Source: Burkholderia sp. HI2500 (lineage in GTDB: Bacteria > Pseudomonadota > Gammaproteobacteria > Burkholderiales > Burkholderiaceae). From it: a stretch of DNA of 64,000 bases. A model generated the notes under the pieces. That model saw only the letters and a list, made by a program, of their open reading frames with translations. It was not told the origin of the DNA and did not search any database. Each line of letters starts with the position of its first letter. Positions within the stretch are counted from its first letter, which is position 1. Both the position numbers and the translations under genes were made by a program. Shown piece after piece: positions 19,160-28,476 of the stretch. The stretch is from contig NZ_NKFL01000005.1 in the NCBI RefSeq assembly GCF_002223055.1, forward strand, positions 558,001 to 622,000, in the 5' to 3' direction.

Positions 19160-19731
19160 CATGCGTGCGGGCAGGCGGCCCGTGGCAGCGGAAGGCGCCC
19201 GGAAACGGCTGTCGCCGTGCACGCCCGGCGCGTGCGAATCTCCGTCCCTCCGGCGTCTGCCGGCTTCCCCGCCTGCTTTATTGGGGGATTGTTTGTAAAA
19301 GTTACGCGGATTCTAGACGAACGGGTATCGGGCCGTATACCGCCAATGGTTACAGACTGGCGAGCCGGCTCCGCAGCCCGTTTCAGGACCTGAATGCATG
19401 AGACGCTTGAGCCGCTTTGGATGGAAATGGACCGACCCCGCGAAACCGTTCGTCCCGCGCCATACAATCGGTTACAAAACCCGTTCGCGCCCGCCCCGAA
19501 CACGCGGTGCCGCGGCCCTAAAATGAGCGTGCCCGACCACCGGCCCGGACCTGCGTCCCGGCCGCCATTCATATGATGTTTGACGGCCCGACCACCGCGT
19601 CCGGCCACGATCCGCCCGATGTCGCCAGTCATGCCGCGCCCGTCCTTCCGCTCCGTTCCGGTTCGCCCGTCCGCCCGCTGCCGCCCGGCCGCCGGGCATG
19701 CGTTCGCGCGCCGTGTGCGCGGAGGCCGCCG
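19160..19731. other. Divergent control region of the two pigment operons
   Basis: No convincing gene is seen in these ~570 bases. The minus-strand operon (ACP first) and the plus-strand operon both start from here. A GGTAT-N8-ATACC inverted repeat is at 19324-19341. A weak minus-strand promoter can be drawn (TAGAAT at 19315-19310, with 17 bases to ATACGG at 19338-19333), which the repeat would overlap. A TACAAT at 19463-19468 is a possible -10 for the plus operon. The right part is GC-rich and featureless. Confidence 0.4.
19324..19341. promoter_or_regulatory. Inverted repeat GGTAT-N8-ATACC in the pigment control region
   Basis: Five-base arms around CGGGCCGT. It overlaps the putative -35 of the minus-strand operon. 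No regulator gene is in the cluster, so a binding protein would be encoded elsewhere. Confidence 0.35.
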
Positions 19732-20394
19732 ATGAGCCGGCTGCTGCCCGTCGCGCCTGTCGCGCGCGGCATCGCCGCGGTCGGCGCCGTCGCGGCGTAC
19801 CAGGCCGGCGCGCACTACGCGACCGCGACACCCGGCGCGCACGGCTTCGGCCTCGCGATGGCGCTGGTGCCGCCGCTGCTGCTTGCGCTCGGCGCGGCGC
19901 TGCGCTCGCCGCATCGCGCATGGCTCGTGCCGGCGTGGCTGCTTGCCGCCACCGTGCTGTGGGCCACACGCGTGCCGCTCGCCCGGCATTTCGAATGGGG
20001 CCTGTATCTGGAACACGCGAGTTTCAACCTCGCGATGGCGCTGCTGTTCGGCCGCACGCTCGCCGCCGGCCAGGTGCCGCTTTGCACGCGCTTCGCGACG
20101 ATGATCCACGGCGCGATCACGCCGGCCGTCGCGCGCTACACCCGGCAGATCACGCTTGCGTGGACGCTGTTCTTCGTCGCGATCGCCGCCGTGTCGACGC
20201 TGCTGTTCGCGACCGCGCCGATCGTCACGTGGTCGACGTTCGCGAACTACCTGTCGCTGCCGCTCGTTGCCGTGATGTTCGCCGCCGAGCATGCGTGCCG
20301 GCGCTTCGCACTGCCGCACGAACCGCGGCCGCGCATGGTCGATGCCGTGCGCGCGTATCGCGCGACGACGCACGCATCGCAGCCGTCACGATGA
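19732..20394 (+). CDS. Membrane protein, COG4648-like, of the aryl-polyene cluster
   Basis: A 220-residue integral membrane protein, with about five hydrophobic segments (for example LVPPLLLALGAAL, LVPAWLLAATVLW and WTLFFVAIAAVSTLL). Small membrane proteins of this kind are a regular member of aryl-polyene clusters; the function is not established. The ATG at 19732 has GGAGG upstream. It opens the plus-strand operon and overlaps the next gene as ATGA. Confidence 0.75.
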   Translation: MSRLLPVAPVARGIAAVGAVAAYQAGAHYATATPGAHGFGLAMALVPPLLLALGAALRSPHRAWLVPAWLLAATVLWATRVPLARHFEWGLYLEHASFNLAMALLFGRTLAAGQVPLCTRFATMIHGAITPAVARYTRQITLAWTLFFVAIAAVSTLLFATAPIVTWSTFANYLSLPLVAVMFAAEHACRRFALPHEPRPRMVDAVRAYRATTHASQPSR

Positions 20395-22193
20395 ATTCAC
20401 GGCCGGCGCGCCGCGCCGGCCTTCGCTCCCGTTTCGACCGATTTATGCCGACTCACCCGCTGGTTTTCCATTCGTCGCCGGACCAGACGATCGCCTGGCG
20501 CGACGGCGCGCCCGTCACCGTGCGCGCATTCGTCGCCGACGTCGCGCGCGTGGCCGCCGCGCTGCCCGCCGGCGGCCACGTGTTCAACGTGTGCCGCGAC
20601 CGTTACCGCTTCGCGGTCAGCCTGTGCGCGGCACTCGTTGCCGGCAAGATCAGCCTGCTGCCGTCGACGCACACGCCGGAAATGGTGCGCCAGCTCGCAT
20701 CGTTCGCGCCCGACGCGTTCTGCCTGCACGACGCACCCGACTGCGCGATCGACCTGCCGCGCTTCGCGTACCCCGATGCCGCCCCCGGCGCGCTCGCGAG
20801 CGATGCGCCGTTCGTCGTGCCGCAGATCGATGCGGCGCGGATCATGGCCTACGTGTTCACGTCCGGCTCGACCGGCGCGCCGGTGCCGCACCGCAAGACC
20901 TGGGGCTTCCTGGTCGGCTGCGTGCGCGCGGCAGCCGACCGCCTCGGGCTGCTCGATGGCCGCGCGGCCACGCTGATCGGCACGGTGCCCGCGCAGCACA
21001 TGTACGGCTTCGAGTCGACGGTGCTGCTCGCGCTGATCGGCGGCCTCGCGTTCAGCAATCGCCAGCCGTTCTACCCGGTCGACATTCGCGACGAACTCGC
21101 TGCGATCCCGCAGCCGCGCGTGCTCGTCACGTCGCCGATCCATCTACGTGCGCTGCTGGCGGCCGGCCAGGCGCTGCCGCCCGCGGCGCTCGTGCTGTCG
21201 GCCACGGCGCCGCTGTCGGAAAAGCTCGCTTGCGAAGCCGAAGCCGCACTCGACGCGCCGCTCGTCGAGATCTACGGCAGCACCGAGACCGGCCAGATCG
21301 CGACCCGCCGCACGTCGCAAGGCGCGACCTGGGCGTTGTTCCCGGGCATCCGGCTCGACGCGCGCGACGAACCGGCGAGCGACGACGGCGAGCCGACGAT
21401 CTGGGTGTCGGGCGGGCACGTCGAGGCGCCCGTGCCGATGGGCGATGCGCTCGAACTGCTCGGCGACGGCCGGTTCCTGCTGCACGGCCGCAAGGCCGAC
21501 CTCGTCAACATCGCCGGCAAGCGCACGTCGCTCGCGTACCTGAACCATCAGCTCAATGCGATTGCGCAGGTGATCGACGGCGTGTTCTTCATGCCCGACG
21601 AAGCCGCGCCCGCCCACGCCGGTGCGGGCCTCGAACCGGTCACGCGCCTCGTCGCGCTGGTCGTCGCGCCGACGCTCGCGGCCGCCGATCTGCAGCGCGC
21701 GCTGCGCGAGCGGATCGATCCCGCGTTCATGCCGCGCCCGCTCGTGTTCGTCGACGCGCTGCCGCGCAACGAAACCGGCAAGCTGCCGCGCGACGTGCTC
21801 GCCGCGCTCGTTGCGCAACATGCGCGCACCGCAGCCGCGCCGACGCCCATCCGCAACCCGGCCGGCACGCCCGCGCCGGCGCTCGGGTTCACGATCCCCG
21901 CCGATCACCCGGCACTGCCCGGCCACTTCCCCGGCCATCCGGTCGTGCCGGGCGTCGTGCTGCTCGATCACGCAATCCATGCGATCGGTGCGGCGCTCGA
22001 CCGTCCGCTGCACACGTGGCGGCTCGGGTCCGCGAAATTCCTGAGCCCGGTCGCACCCGGCGAACCGCTCGATCTCGCGTACGACGCCGCGGCGAGCGGT
22101 GCGATCCGCTTCACGCTGCGCGCCGGGGCGCGCGAGGTCGCAAGCGGCGTGCTGTCCGCGCCGCCGACCGCGCAGGATGGCGCGCAGCCATGA
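20391..22193 (+). CDS. Aryl-acyl ligase fused to an ApeI-like 3-hydroxyacyl-ACP dehydratase
   Basis: A 600-residue two-domain protein. Residues ~15-480 are an ANL-family AMP-forming ligase with the P-loop TSGSTGAP at 157-164, YGSTE at 295-299, GRKADLVNIAGKR and the C-terminal lysine region NETGKLPRD. After an alanine/proline linker, residues ~497-600 form a hotdog domain with HFPGHPVVPG from residue 512, as in ApeI/FabZ-type dehydratases. The ligase would activate a hydroxybenzoate starter and load it onto ACP; the dehydratase would form the trans double bonds. In several other aryl-polyene clusters these are separate genes. The reading frame is continuous across the linker. Confidence 0.85.
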   Translation: MNSRPARRAGLRSRFDRFMPTHPLVFHSSPDQTIAWRDGAPVTVRAFVADVARVAAALPAGGHVFNVCRDRYRFAVSLCAALVAGKISLLPSTHTPEMVRQLASFAPDAFCLHDAPDCAIDLPRFAYPDAAPGALASDAPFVVPQIDAARIMAYVFTSGSTGAPVPHRKTWGFLVGCVRAAADRLGLLDGRAATLIGTVPAQHMYGFESTVLLALIGGLAFSNRQPFYPVDIRDELAAIPQPRVLVTSPIHLRALLAAGQALPPAALVLSATAPLSEKLACEAEAALDAPLVEIYGSTETGQIATRRTSQGATWALFPGIRLDARDEPASDDGEPTIWVSGGHVEAPVPMGDALELLGDGRFLLHGRKADLVNIAGKRTSLAYLNHQLNAIAQVIDGVFFMPDEAAPAHAGAGLEPVTRLVALVVAPTLAAADLQRALRERIDPAFMPRPLVFVDALPRNETGKLPRDVLAALVAQHARTAAAPTPIRNPAGTPAPALGFTIPADHPALPGHFPGHPVVPGVVLLDHAIHAIGAALDRPLHTWRLGSAKFLSPVAPGEPLDLAYDAAASGAIRFTLRAGAREVASGVLSAPPTAQDGAQP

Positions 22194-23173
22194 AGCGCAC
22201 CGCGTGGGCCGAACGCCAGGAGCGCAGCAACGCAGGCTTGCTGCGCGCGATGACGTGGATCTCGCTGCGCTTCGGCCGGCAGCGCGCGCGCGTCGTGCTG
22301 CACCTGATCGCGACGTATTTCGTGCTGTTCTCGCCGGTCGCGTGCGCGGCGTCGCGCGACTACCTGCGCCGCGTGCTCGGCCGCCCCGCGCGCTGGCGCG
22401 ACGTGTACCGGCACGTGTTCACGTTCGCGGCAACGATCCACGACCGCATCTACCTGATGAACGGACGCTTCGACCTGTTCGACATCCGGCTGCACGGTGA
22501 AACGCTCGTCGACGACGCGCTCGCGGGCGGACGCGGCGCGTTCCTGATGGGCGCCCATCTCGGCAGCTTCGAGGTCGTGCGCGCGATCGGCCGCACGCAC
22601 CCGGACCTGCGCGTGGTCGTGACGATGTACGAGAAGAACGCGCGCAAGATCAACGCGACGCTAGCGGCGGTGAATCCCGCCGCGCAGCCGGAAGTGATTC
22701 CGCTCGGGCAGGTCGACTCGATGCTGAAGGTGCGCGAGCGCCTCGACGCGAACTGCATGGTCGGCATGCTCGCCGACCGCACGCTGCTCGACGACGCGGC
22801 CGCGTCGCTGCGCCGGCTGCCGCTGCTCGGCGCGCCGGCCGCGTTCCCGCTCGGGCCGCTCTACATGGCCGCGATGTTGAAGCGCCCGGTGATCTTCATG
22901 ACGGGCCTCTATCGCGACGGCAACCGCTACGATGTGCACTTCGAGACGCTCGCCGATTTCTCCGACGTGCGGCGCGACGCGCGCGCGGCGGCCGTCGACG
23001 CGGCACTCGCGCGCTACGTCGCGCTGCTCGACCGGTACTGCCGCGCGGCGCCGTACAACTGGTTCAACTATTTCGACTTCTGGCAAGGCGGCGATGCCGC
23101 GACCGTGACCGTTCGCAGCGACACTGCGTGCGCCGGTGCCGGCCTGTCCGCCACGAGGGATTCCGACGCATGA
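22190..23173 (+). CDS. LpxL/HtrB-like lysophospholipid acyltransferase of the aryl-polyene cluster
   Basis: A 327-residue protein of the LpxL/LpxM acyltransferase family. It has an N-terminal hydrophobic anchor (VVLHLIATYFVLFSPVA) and GAHLGSFEVVRAI, where H and E/F of the usual H-x4-(D/E) motif are replaced by HLGSFE. The YNWFNYFDFW block near the C-terminus is typical of the pigment-cluster branch. It is proposed to esterify the polyene to a lipid or glycerol-phosphate carrier at the inner membrane. Both junctions are ATGA overlaps. Confidence 0.83.
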   Translation: MKRTAWAERQERSNAGLLRAMTWISLRFGRQRARVVLHLIATYFVLFSPVACAASRDYLRRVLGRPARWRDVYRHVFTFAATIHDRIYLMNGRFDLFDIRLHGETLVDDALAGGRGAFLMGAHLGSFEVVRAIGRTHPDLRVVVTMYEKNARKINATLAAVNPAAQPEVIPLGQVDSMLKVRERLDANCMVGMLADRTLLDDAAASLRRLPLLGAPAAFPLGPLYMAAMLKRPVIFMTGLYRDGNRYDVHFETLADFSDVRRDARAAAVDAALARYVALLDRYCRAAPYNWFNYFDFWQGGDAATVTVRSDTACAGAGLSATRDSDA

Positions 23174-23826
23174 CCGCCGTTCGCCGCTGCCTGCCCACGC
23201 TTCCGTCCGCGCTGCGCCGCGCCGTCCGCACGCTGGCCGTCACCGTCGCGGCAACCGCCGCCATGACCGCGCTGGCTGCCGCGCCCGCGCAGGCGGCCGA
23301 CACGGCACCGGCGTGGAACCTCGACCGGTTGATGTCGACGCTTGCGCAACACAAGTCAGGGCGCGCGACGTTCACCGAGACAAAGTACCTGTCGATCGCG
23401 ACGCAGCCGGTCGAATCATCCGGCGAACTCGTATTCGTCGCGCCCGACCATCTCGAGAAGCACACGCTGAGCCCGAAGCCCGAACACCTCGTCGTCGATG
23501 GCGACATGCTCACCGTCGAGCGCAACAACCGCAAGTTCACGCTCGCGCTCGCACGCTATCCGGAACTCGGCGCGTTCATCGACAGCATCCGCGCGACGCT
23601 CGCCGGCAACCGCTTCGCGCTCGAACAGGTGTACAAGGTCGCGCTCGCCGGGCGCGGCGACGACTGGACGCTGACGCTCACGCCGCTCGACTCGCGGATG
23701 CTGAAGGTCGTCAGCACGATCACGCTCGACGGCACGCGCGACGTGTTGCGCAGCGTCGCGATCCGGCAGGCCGACGGCGACCGTTCGGTGATGCGGCTGC
23801 AGCCCGTTCCGGCGAACCCGAACTGA
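23170..23826 (+). CDS. LolA-like periplasmic carrier protein
   Basis: A 218-residue protein with a signal peptide (TVAATAAMTALAAAPAQAAD). The rest fits the LolA-related fold found in aryl-polyene clusters: RATFTETKYLSIATQPVESSGEL, and VAPDHLEKHTLSPKPEHLVVDGD. It probably carries the hydrophobic pigment or its lipid conjugate across the periplasm. Its neighbour is an MMPL exporter, which could hand it the cargo. The ATG overlaps the previous stop as ATGA; its own stop overlaps the next start by one base. Confidence 0.85.
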   Translation: MTAVRRCLPTLPSALRRAVRTLAVTVAATAAMTALAAAPAQAADTAPAWNLDRLMSTLAQHKSGRATFTETKYLSIATQPVESSGELVFVAPDHLEKHTLSPKPEHLVVDGDMLTVERNNRKFTLALARYPELGAFIDSIRATLAGNRFALEQVYKVALAGRGDDWTLTLTPLDSRMLKVVSTITLDGTRDVLRSVAIRQADGDRSVMRLQPVPANPN

Positions 23827-26303
23827 TGGACGAACGCACCCGCCCCCTCGCGTCACCGGTCGCACGCCGCCTGCATGCGCTGCGGCAGCGCGCGGTGCTC
23901 GTGTGGCTGCTCGCGCTCATCGCGTGCGGCATCGCGATCGGGCGCGCGCACTTCACGGCCGACCTGTCCGCGTTCCTGCCGAGCGCGCCGAGCGCCGGGC
24001 AGCGCGTGCTCGTCGACCAGTTGCGCGACGGCGTCGTGTCGCGGCTGATCCTGGTCGCGATCGACGGCGGCGATGCCACGACGCGCGCCGCGCTGTCGCG
24101 ACGCGTCGCCGGCGCGCTGCGCACCGATCCGCAATTCGCGGCCGTTCACAACGGCGAAGCCGCGAACGACGCGCGCGATCGCCAGCTCATCTTCGATCAC
24201 CGCTACCTGCTGAGCCCCGCCGTCACGCCGCAGCGCTTCAGCGCCGCCGGCCTGCATCAGGCGCTCGGCGACAGCCTCGACCTGCTGAGTTCGTCGGCCG
24301 GCCTCGTGGCCAAGGCGATGCTGCCGCGCGACCCGACCGGCGAAGTTGCCACGCTCGTCGACCAGTTCGACAGCGCGGCGGAACCGGCGAGCCGCGACGG
24401 CGTGTGGGCGTCGCGCGACGGCACGCGCGCGGTGCTCGTCGTGCAGACGGCCGCCGCCGGTTCCGATACCGACGCGCAGGCCCGCGCGATCGACTCCGTG
24501 CGCCGCGCGTTCGCCGCCGCGCAGCAGGCCGTGCCGAACGCCGCCGCGACCACGCTCGCGATGACGGGCCCCGGCGTGTTCTCGGTCGACACGCGCGACA
24601 CGATCCGGCACGACGTCGAGCGGCTGTCGACGGCGAGCGTCGTGCTGATCGTCGCGCTGCTGCTGACGCTGTACCGTTCGCCGCGCACGCTCGCGCTCGG
24701 CTTGCTGCCGGTGCTGACGGGTGTCGCTGCGGGCATCGCGGCGGTCAGCCTCGCGTTCGGCACGGTTCACGGGCTGACGCTCGGCTTCGGCACGACGCTG
24801 ATCGGCGAAGCCGTCGACTATTCGATCTACCTGTTCGTGCAATCGGCGCAGGCCGGCACGCGCGGCACGGCGCGCCCGGCCGACGCGACGCGCGCATGGG
24901 TCGCCGCGTACTGGCCGACGATCCGGCTCGGCGTGCTGACGTCCGTGTGCGGGTTCGCGTCGATGCTGTTCTCCGGATTCCCGGGCCTCGTGCAGCTCGG
25001 GCTGTATTCGATCGTCGGGCTGGCGGCCGCCGCGCTCGTCACGCGCTTCGTGTTGCCGCACCTGCGCGGCGAGCATGTCGCGATCCGCGACGTGTCGCGC
25101 GTCGGCGCCGTGCTCGCGCGTGCGGCCGACGCCGCGCCGCGGCTGCGCTGGCCGCTCGCCGTGCTGGTGATCGCCGCCGTCGCGACGCTCGTGCTGCATC
25201 GCGACGGTTTGTGGAGCCGCGAACTCGCCGCGCTCAGCCCCGTTCCGGCGCAAGCGCAAGCGCTCGACGCGCGGCTGCGCGCCGATGTCGGCGCACCCGA
25301 TGTGCGCTATCTCGTCGTGATTTCTGCATCGACCGAACAGGCCGCGCTCGAAGGCGCCGAAAAGGTGGCCGCGCAATTGCAGCCGCTGGTCGACCGGGGC
25401 GCACTCGCCGGCTTCGAAAGCCCTGCGCGCTACCTGCCGAGCGAGGCCGCACAGCGCGCGCGCCAGGCGAGCCTGCCGGATGCCGGGGTGCTCGCCGCGC
25501 GGATGCGCGACGCCGTCGCGAACCAGCCGATCGCGGTCAAGCCCGACCTGTTCGCACCGTTCATCACCGATGTCGGGGCCGCGCGCCACGCACCGCTGCT
25601 GACGCGCGCGGACTTGCGCGGCACGTCGATGGCGCTTGCCGTCGATGCGCTGCTGACCGAACGCGACGGCCGCTGGAGCGCGATGCTGCCGCTGCGCGCG
25701 CCGGACGCCGCCCGCACCGCGCAACCGGCATCGAGCCTCGATGCCACGCCGATTCGCGAAGCCGTCGCCCGCGCGGGCGTGCCCGATGCGCTGTTCGTCG
25801 ACATGAAGGCGGAAGCCGATCGCCTGTACGTGAGCTATGTGCACGAGGACCTCCGGCTGTCGCTCGCGGGTTTTGCCGCGATCGCCGTGCTGCTGCTGAT
25901 CGCACTGCGCTCGCCGCGCCGCGTCGTGCACGCGCTCGCGCCGCTCGTCGCGGCCGTGCTGGTCGTGACGGCCGGATTCGCGCTCGCCGGCGTGCAGCTG
26001 ACGATCCTGCATCTCGTCGGGATGCTGCTGATCGTCGCGGTCGGGTCGAACTACGCGCTGTTCTTCTGCAAGCGCGACGACGCGCAGCCCGTCACGCCGT
26101 ACACGCTCGTGTCGCTGCTGATCGCGAACCTCGCGACGGTCGCCGGCTTCGGGCTGCTGGCGCTGTCACGCGTGCCGCTGCTCGAAACCTTCGGGCTGAC
26201 CGTCGGCCCGGGCGCGATGCTCGCGCTCGCGTTCGCGGCGATTCTCGCGCCGCGCGCGGCTGACGGTATGGCCATCAACCGTCATCGAGGAGGCCGCGCA
26301 TGA
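23826..26303 (+). CDS. MMPL/RND-family exporter of the aryl-polyene cluster
   Basis: An 825-residue transporter with the MMPL topology: one N-terminal helix, a large periplasmic domain, five to six helices around residues 260-430 (GFGTTLIGEAVDYSIYLF), a second soluble domain, and a final helical bundle with ILHLVGMLLIVAVGSNYALF. The conserved GEAVDYSIY and AVGSNYALFF segments match the aryl-polyene exporter family. It would move the pigment-lipid conjugate out of the inner membrane to the LolA-like carrier. It is joined to its neighbours by TGATG and ATGA overlaps. Confidence 0.88.
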   Translation: MDERTRPLASPVARRLHALRQRAVLVWLLALIACGIAIGRAHFTADLSAFLPSAPSAGQRVLVDQLRDGVVSRLILVAIDGGDATTRAALSRRVAGALRTDPQFAAVHNGEAANDARDRQLIFDHRYLLSPAVTPQRFSAAGLHQALGDSLDLLSSSAGLVAKAMLPRDPTGEVATLVDQFDSAAEPASRDGVWASRDGTRAVLVVQTAAAGSDTDAQARAIDSVRRAFAAAQQAVPNAAATTLAMTGPGVFSVDTRDTIRHDVERLSTASVVLIVALLLTLYRSPRTLALGLLPVLTGVAAGIAAVSLAFGTVHGLTLGFGTTLIGEAVDYSIYLFVQSAQAGTRGTARPADATRAWVAAYWPTIRLGVLTSVCGFASMLFSGFPGLVQLGLYSIVGLAAAALVTRFVLPHLRGEHVAIRDVSRVGAVLARAADAAPRLRWPLAVLVIAAVATLVLHRDGLWSRELAALSPVPAQAQALDARLRADVGAPDVRYLVVISASTEQAALEGAEKVAAQLQPLVDRGALAGFESPARYLPSEAAQRARQASLPDAGVLAARMRDAVANQPIAVKPDLFAPFITDVGAARHAPLLTRADLRGTSMALAVDALLTERDGRWSAMLPLRAPDAARTAQPASSLDATPIREAVARAGVPDALFVDMKAEADRLYVSYVHEDLRLSLAGFAAIAVLLLIALRSPRRVVHALAPLVAAVLVVTAGFALAGVQLTILHLVGMLLIVAVGSNYALFFCKRDDAQPVTPYTLVSLLIANLATVAGFGLLALSRVPLLETFGLTVGPGAMLALAFAAILAPRAADGMAINRHRGGRA

Positions 26304-27193
26304 ACGCGCCGTCGTCCGCCCCGTCGCGACAGCCCGGCGATACGCGCCGCTGGAAGCCGACGCCGCTGATCGCGGGCACGGCCGCGCTGCATGCGGGCGC
26401 GGCGGCGGCCGTCGTCGCTCAGCCGGCCGCATGGCCGTGGGCGGTCGGCGGCGTGGTCGCGTCGCATCTCGCGCTGACCGCCGCCGGCCTGTGGCCGCGC
26501 AGCACGCTGCTCGGCCCGAACTGGACGCGCCTGCCTGCCAACGCGGGCCGCCGCATCGCGCTGACGATCGACGACGGCCCGGATCCGGACGTCACGCCGC
26601 GCGTGCTCGACCTGCTCGACCGTTACGACGCGCGCGCGACGTTCTTCTGCATCGGCGATCTCGCGCGCCGTCATCCGCGCTGGATCGAGGCGATCGTCGC
26701 GCGCGGTCACGCGGTCGAGAACCACAGCCAGCGGCACCGCCATACGTTCTCGCTGTCGGGGCCCGCCGCGCTGCGACGCGAGATCGCGGCCGCGCAGCAG
26801 ACGCTGACCGAGATCGCCGGCACGCGCCCGCTGTTCTTCCGTGCGCCGGCCGGCCTGCGCAACCCGTTTCTCGAGCCGGTGCTGTGCGAACTCGGCCTGC
26901 AGCTGGCGAGCTGGACGCGGCGCGGCTTCGACACACGCACGCGCGATGCGGCGACCGTCACGCGCCGCCTGCTGCACGGCCTCGCGGCGCGCGACATCCT
27001 GCTCGTGCACGACGGCCACGCGGCGCGCGATGCGCGCGGCGAACCGGTCGTGCTCGACGTGCTGCAAGCGGTGCTGCGCGCGGCCGCCGATGCGCAATTG
27101 CACTGGACCACGCTGCGCGCGGCGCTCGCGCCGCAGCCGCCCGGCGGGCCGGGTGAGCCGGCCAATTCGGCACCCCCGTTTGATAAAATCTGA
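26300..27193 (+). CDS. Polysaccharide deacetylase (NodB domain) in the aryl-polyene cluster
   Basis: A 297-residue protein: two N-terminal hydrophobic segments, then a NodB domain. All five motifs are visible: TIDDGPDPDVTP (Asp pair), the zinc HSQRH, RAPAGLRNP, SWTRRGFDTRTRD, and LLVHDGHAARD. It should be an active zinc-dependent N-deacetylase or O-deacetylase, with the domain on the periplasmic or cytoplasmic face. In this cluster a sugar from the GT2 enzyme is an obvious candidate substrate, but that is inference. The start overlaps the exporter stop as ATGA. Confidence 0.85.
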   Translation: MNAPSSAPSRQPGDTRRWKPTPLIAGTAALHAGAAAAVVAQPAAWPWAVGGVVASHLALTAAGLWPRSTLLGPNWTRLPANAGRRIALTIDDGPDPDVTPRVLDLLDRYDARATFFCIGDLARRHPRWIEAIVARGHAVENHSQRHRHTFSLSGPAALRREIAAAQQTLTEIAGTRPLFFRAPAGLRNPFLEPVLCELGLQLASWTRRGFDTRTRDAATVTRRLLHGLAARDILLVHDGHAARDARGEPVVLDVLQAVLRAAADAQLHWTTLRAALAPQPPGGPGEPANSAPPFDKI

Positions 27194-27256
27194 CCTCGAA
27201 CGGCGCGCCTGCCAGCCCTGCTGCGGCGCCCGTTCCGGCCACCGGATGCGACCCTC

Positions 27257-28468
27257 GTGAAACCTCTCCTGCTCTCGCACTTCACCGCCACCAGCTGCAT
27301 CGGCCGCGGCCTCGATGCGACCCTCGATGCGCTGCGCGACGCGCGCGGCGGGCTTACACCCTGCCACTTCGAAGGTGTGGATCTCGACACGTGGATCGGC
27401 GCGGTGGACGGCGTCGATGCGCAGCCCGTGCGGGCCGACCTCGCCGACTTCGCGTGCCGCAACAACCGCCTCGCGCAACTCGGCCTCACGCAGGACGGCT
27501 TCGACGCACGCGTCGCGGCGGCCGTCGCGCGCTATGGGGCGGCACGCGTCGGCGTGTTCATCGGCACGAGCACGGCCGGCATCCTCGAAACCGAGCACGC
27601 ATACCAGCGCCGCGATCCGGCGAGCGGCGCGCTGCCCGCCGACTTCCGCTACGCACAGACGCACAACCCGTATTCGCCGGCCGCGTTCGTGCGCGCGTTT
27701 TTCGCGCTGCGCGGGCCGGCGATGGCGATCTCGTCCGCGTGCTCGTCCGGCGCGAAAGTGTTCGGCTCCGCGCGCCGCATGATCGAGGCGGGCTTGATCG
27801 ACGCGGCCGTCGTCGGCGGCGTCGATTCGCTGTGCCTGACGACGCTGTACGGCTTCAATTCGCTCGAGCTGCTGTCGCGCCAGCCGTGCCGGCCGTTCGA
27901 CGTCGCGCGCGACGGCATCTCGATTGGCGAAGCCGCCGCGTTCGCGCTCGTCGAACGCATGCCCGACCCGCCCGTCGCACTCGACGCCGATGCGATCCTG
28001 CTGCTCGGCATCGGCGAATCGAGCGACGCGCATCACATGTCGTCGCCGCATCCGGACGGGCTCGGCGCACGCGTCGCGATCGAGCAGGCGCTTGCATCCG
28101 CCGGCCTGGGCGCAACCGACATCGACTACGTGAACCTGCACGGCACCGCGACGCCGAGCAACGACGCGGCCGAAAGCCGCGCGATCGGCGCGCTGTTCGC
28201 CAGCACGCCGTGCAGCTCGACGAAGGGCGCGACCGGCCATACGCTCGGCGCGGCGGGTGCGCTCGAGGCCGTCGTCGCCGCGCTCGCGCTGCGCGAGCAG
28301 TTCGTGCCGGCCGGCGTCAACACGACACAGCCCGACCCGGCACTCGCCGCCGACTACGTGCTCGCGAGCCGCGATACCCGCGTGCGCGCCGTCCTGTCCA
28401 ATTCGTTCGGCTTCGGCGGCACGAATTGCAGCCTGATCCTCGGCCGCGCCGACCACGCCCGCCGTTGA
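27257..28468 (+). CDS. Beta-ketoacyl-ACP synthase (KAS II type) of the aryl-polyene cluster
   Basis: A 403-residue thiolase-fold condensing enzyme with the full KAS II triad: C162 in SSACSSGAK, H295 in LHGTATPSND and H328 in TKGATGHTLGAAG. The C-terminal SNSFGFGGTNCSL block is intact. With the truncated synthase just downstream it should form the heterodimer that extends the polyene by malonyl units. The GTG at 27257 is the only reasonable start and has a weak ribosome-binding site; the 63-base gap from the preceding gene is the longest in this operon. Confidence 0.88.
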   Translation: MKPLLLSHFTATSCIGRGLDATLDALRDARGGLTPCHFEGVDLDTWIGAVDGVDAQPVRADLADFACRNNRLAQLGLTQDGFDARVAAAVARYGAARVGVFIGTSTAGILETEHAYQRRDPASGALPADFRYAQTHNPYSPAAFVRAFFALRGPAMAISSACSSGAKVFGSARRMIEAGLIDAAVVGGVDSLCLTTLYGFNSLELLSRQPCRPFDVARDGISIGEAAAFALVERMPDPPVALDADAILLLGIGESSDAHHMSSPHPDGLGARVAIEQALASAGLGATDIDYVNLHGTATPSNDAAESRAIGALFASTPCSSTKGATGHTLGAAGALEAVVAALALREQFVPAGVNTTQPDPALAADYVLASRDTRVRAVLSNSFGFGGTNCSLILGRADHARR

Positions 28469-28476
28469 GGCCCGCC

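Noticed and set aside
19394..19576. Small open frame in the pigment control region
   Set aside because: No ribosome-binding site and proline-rich, featureless sequence; more likely non-coding control DNA.
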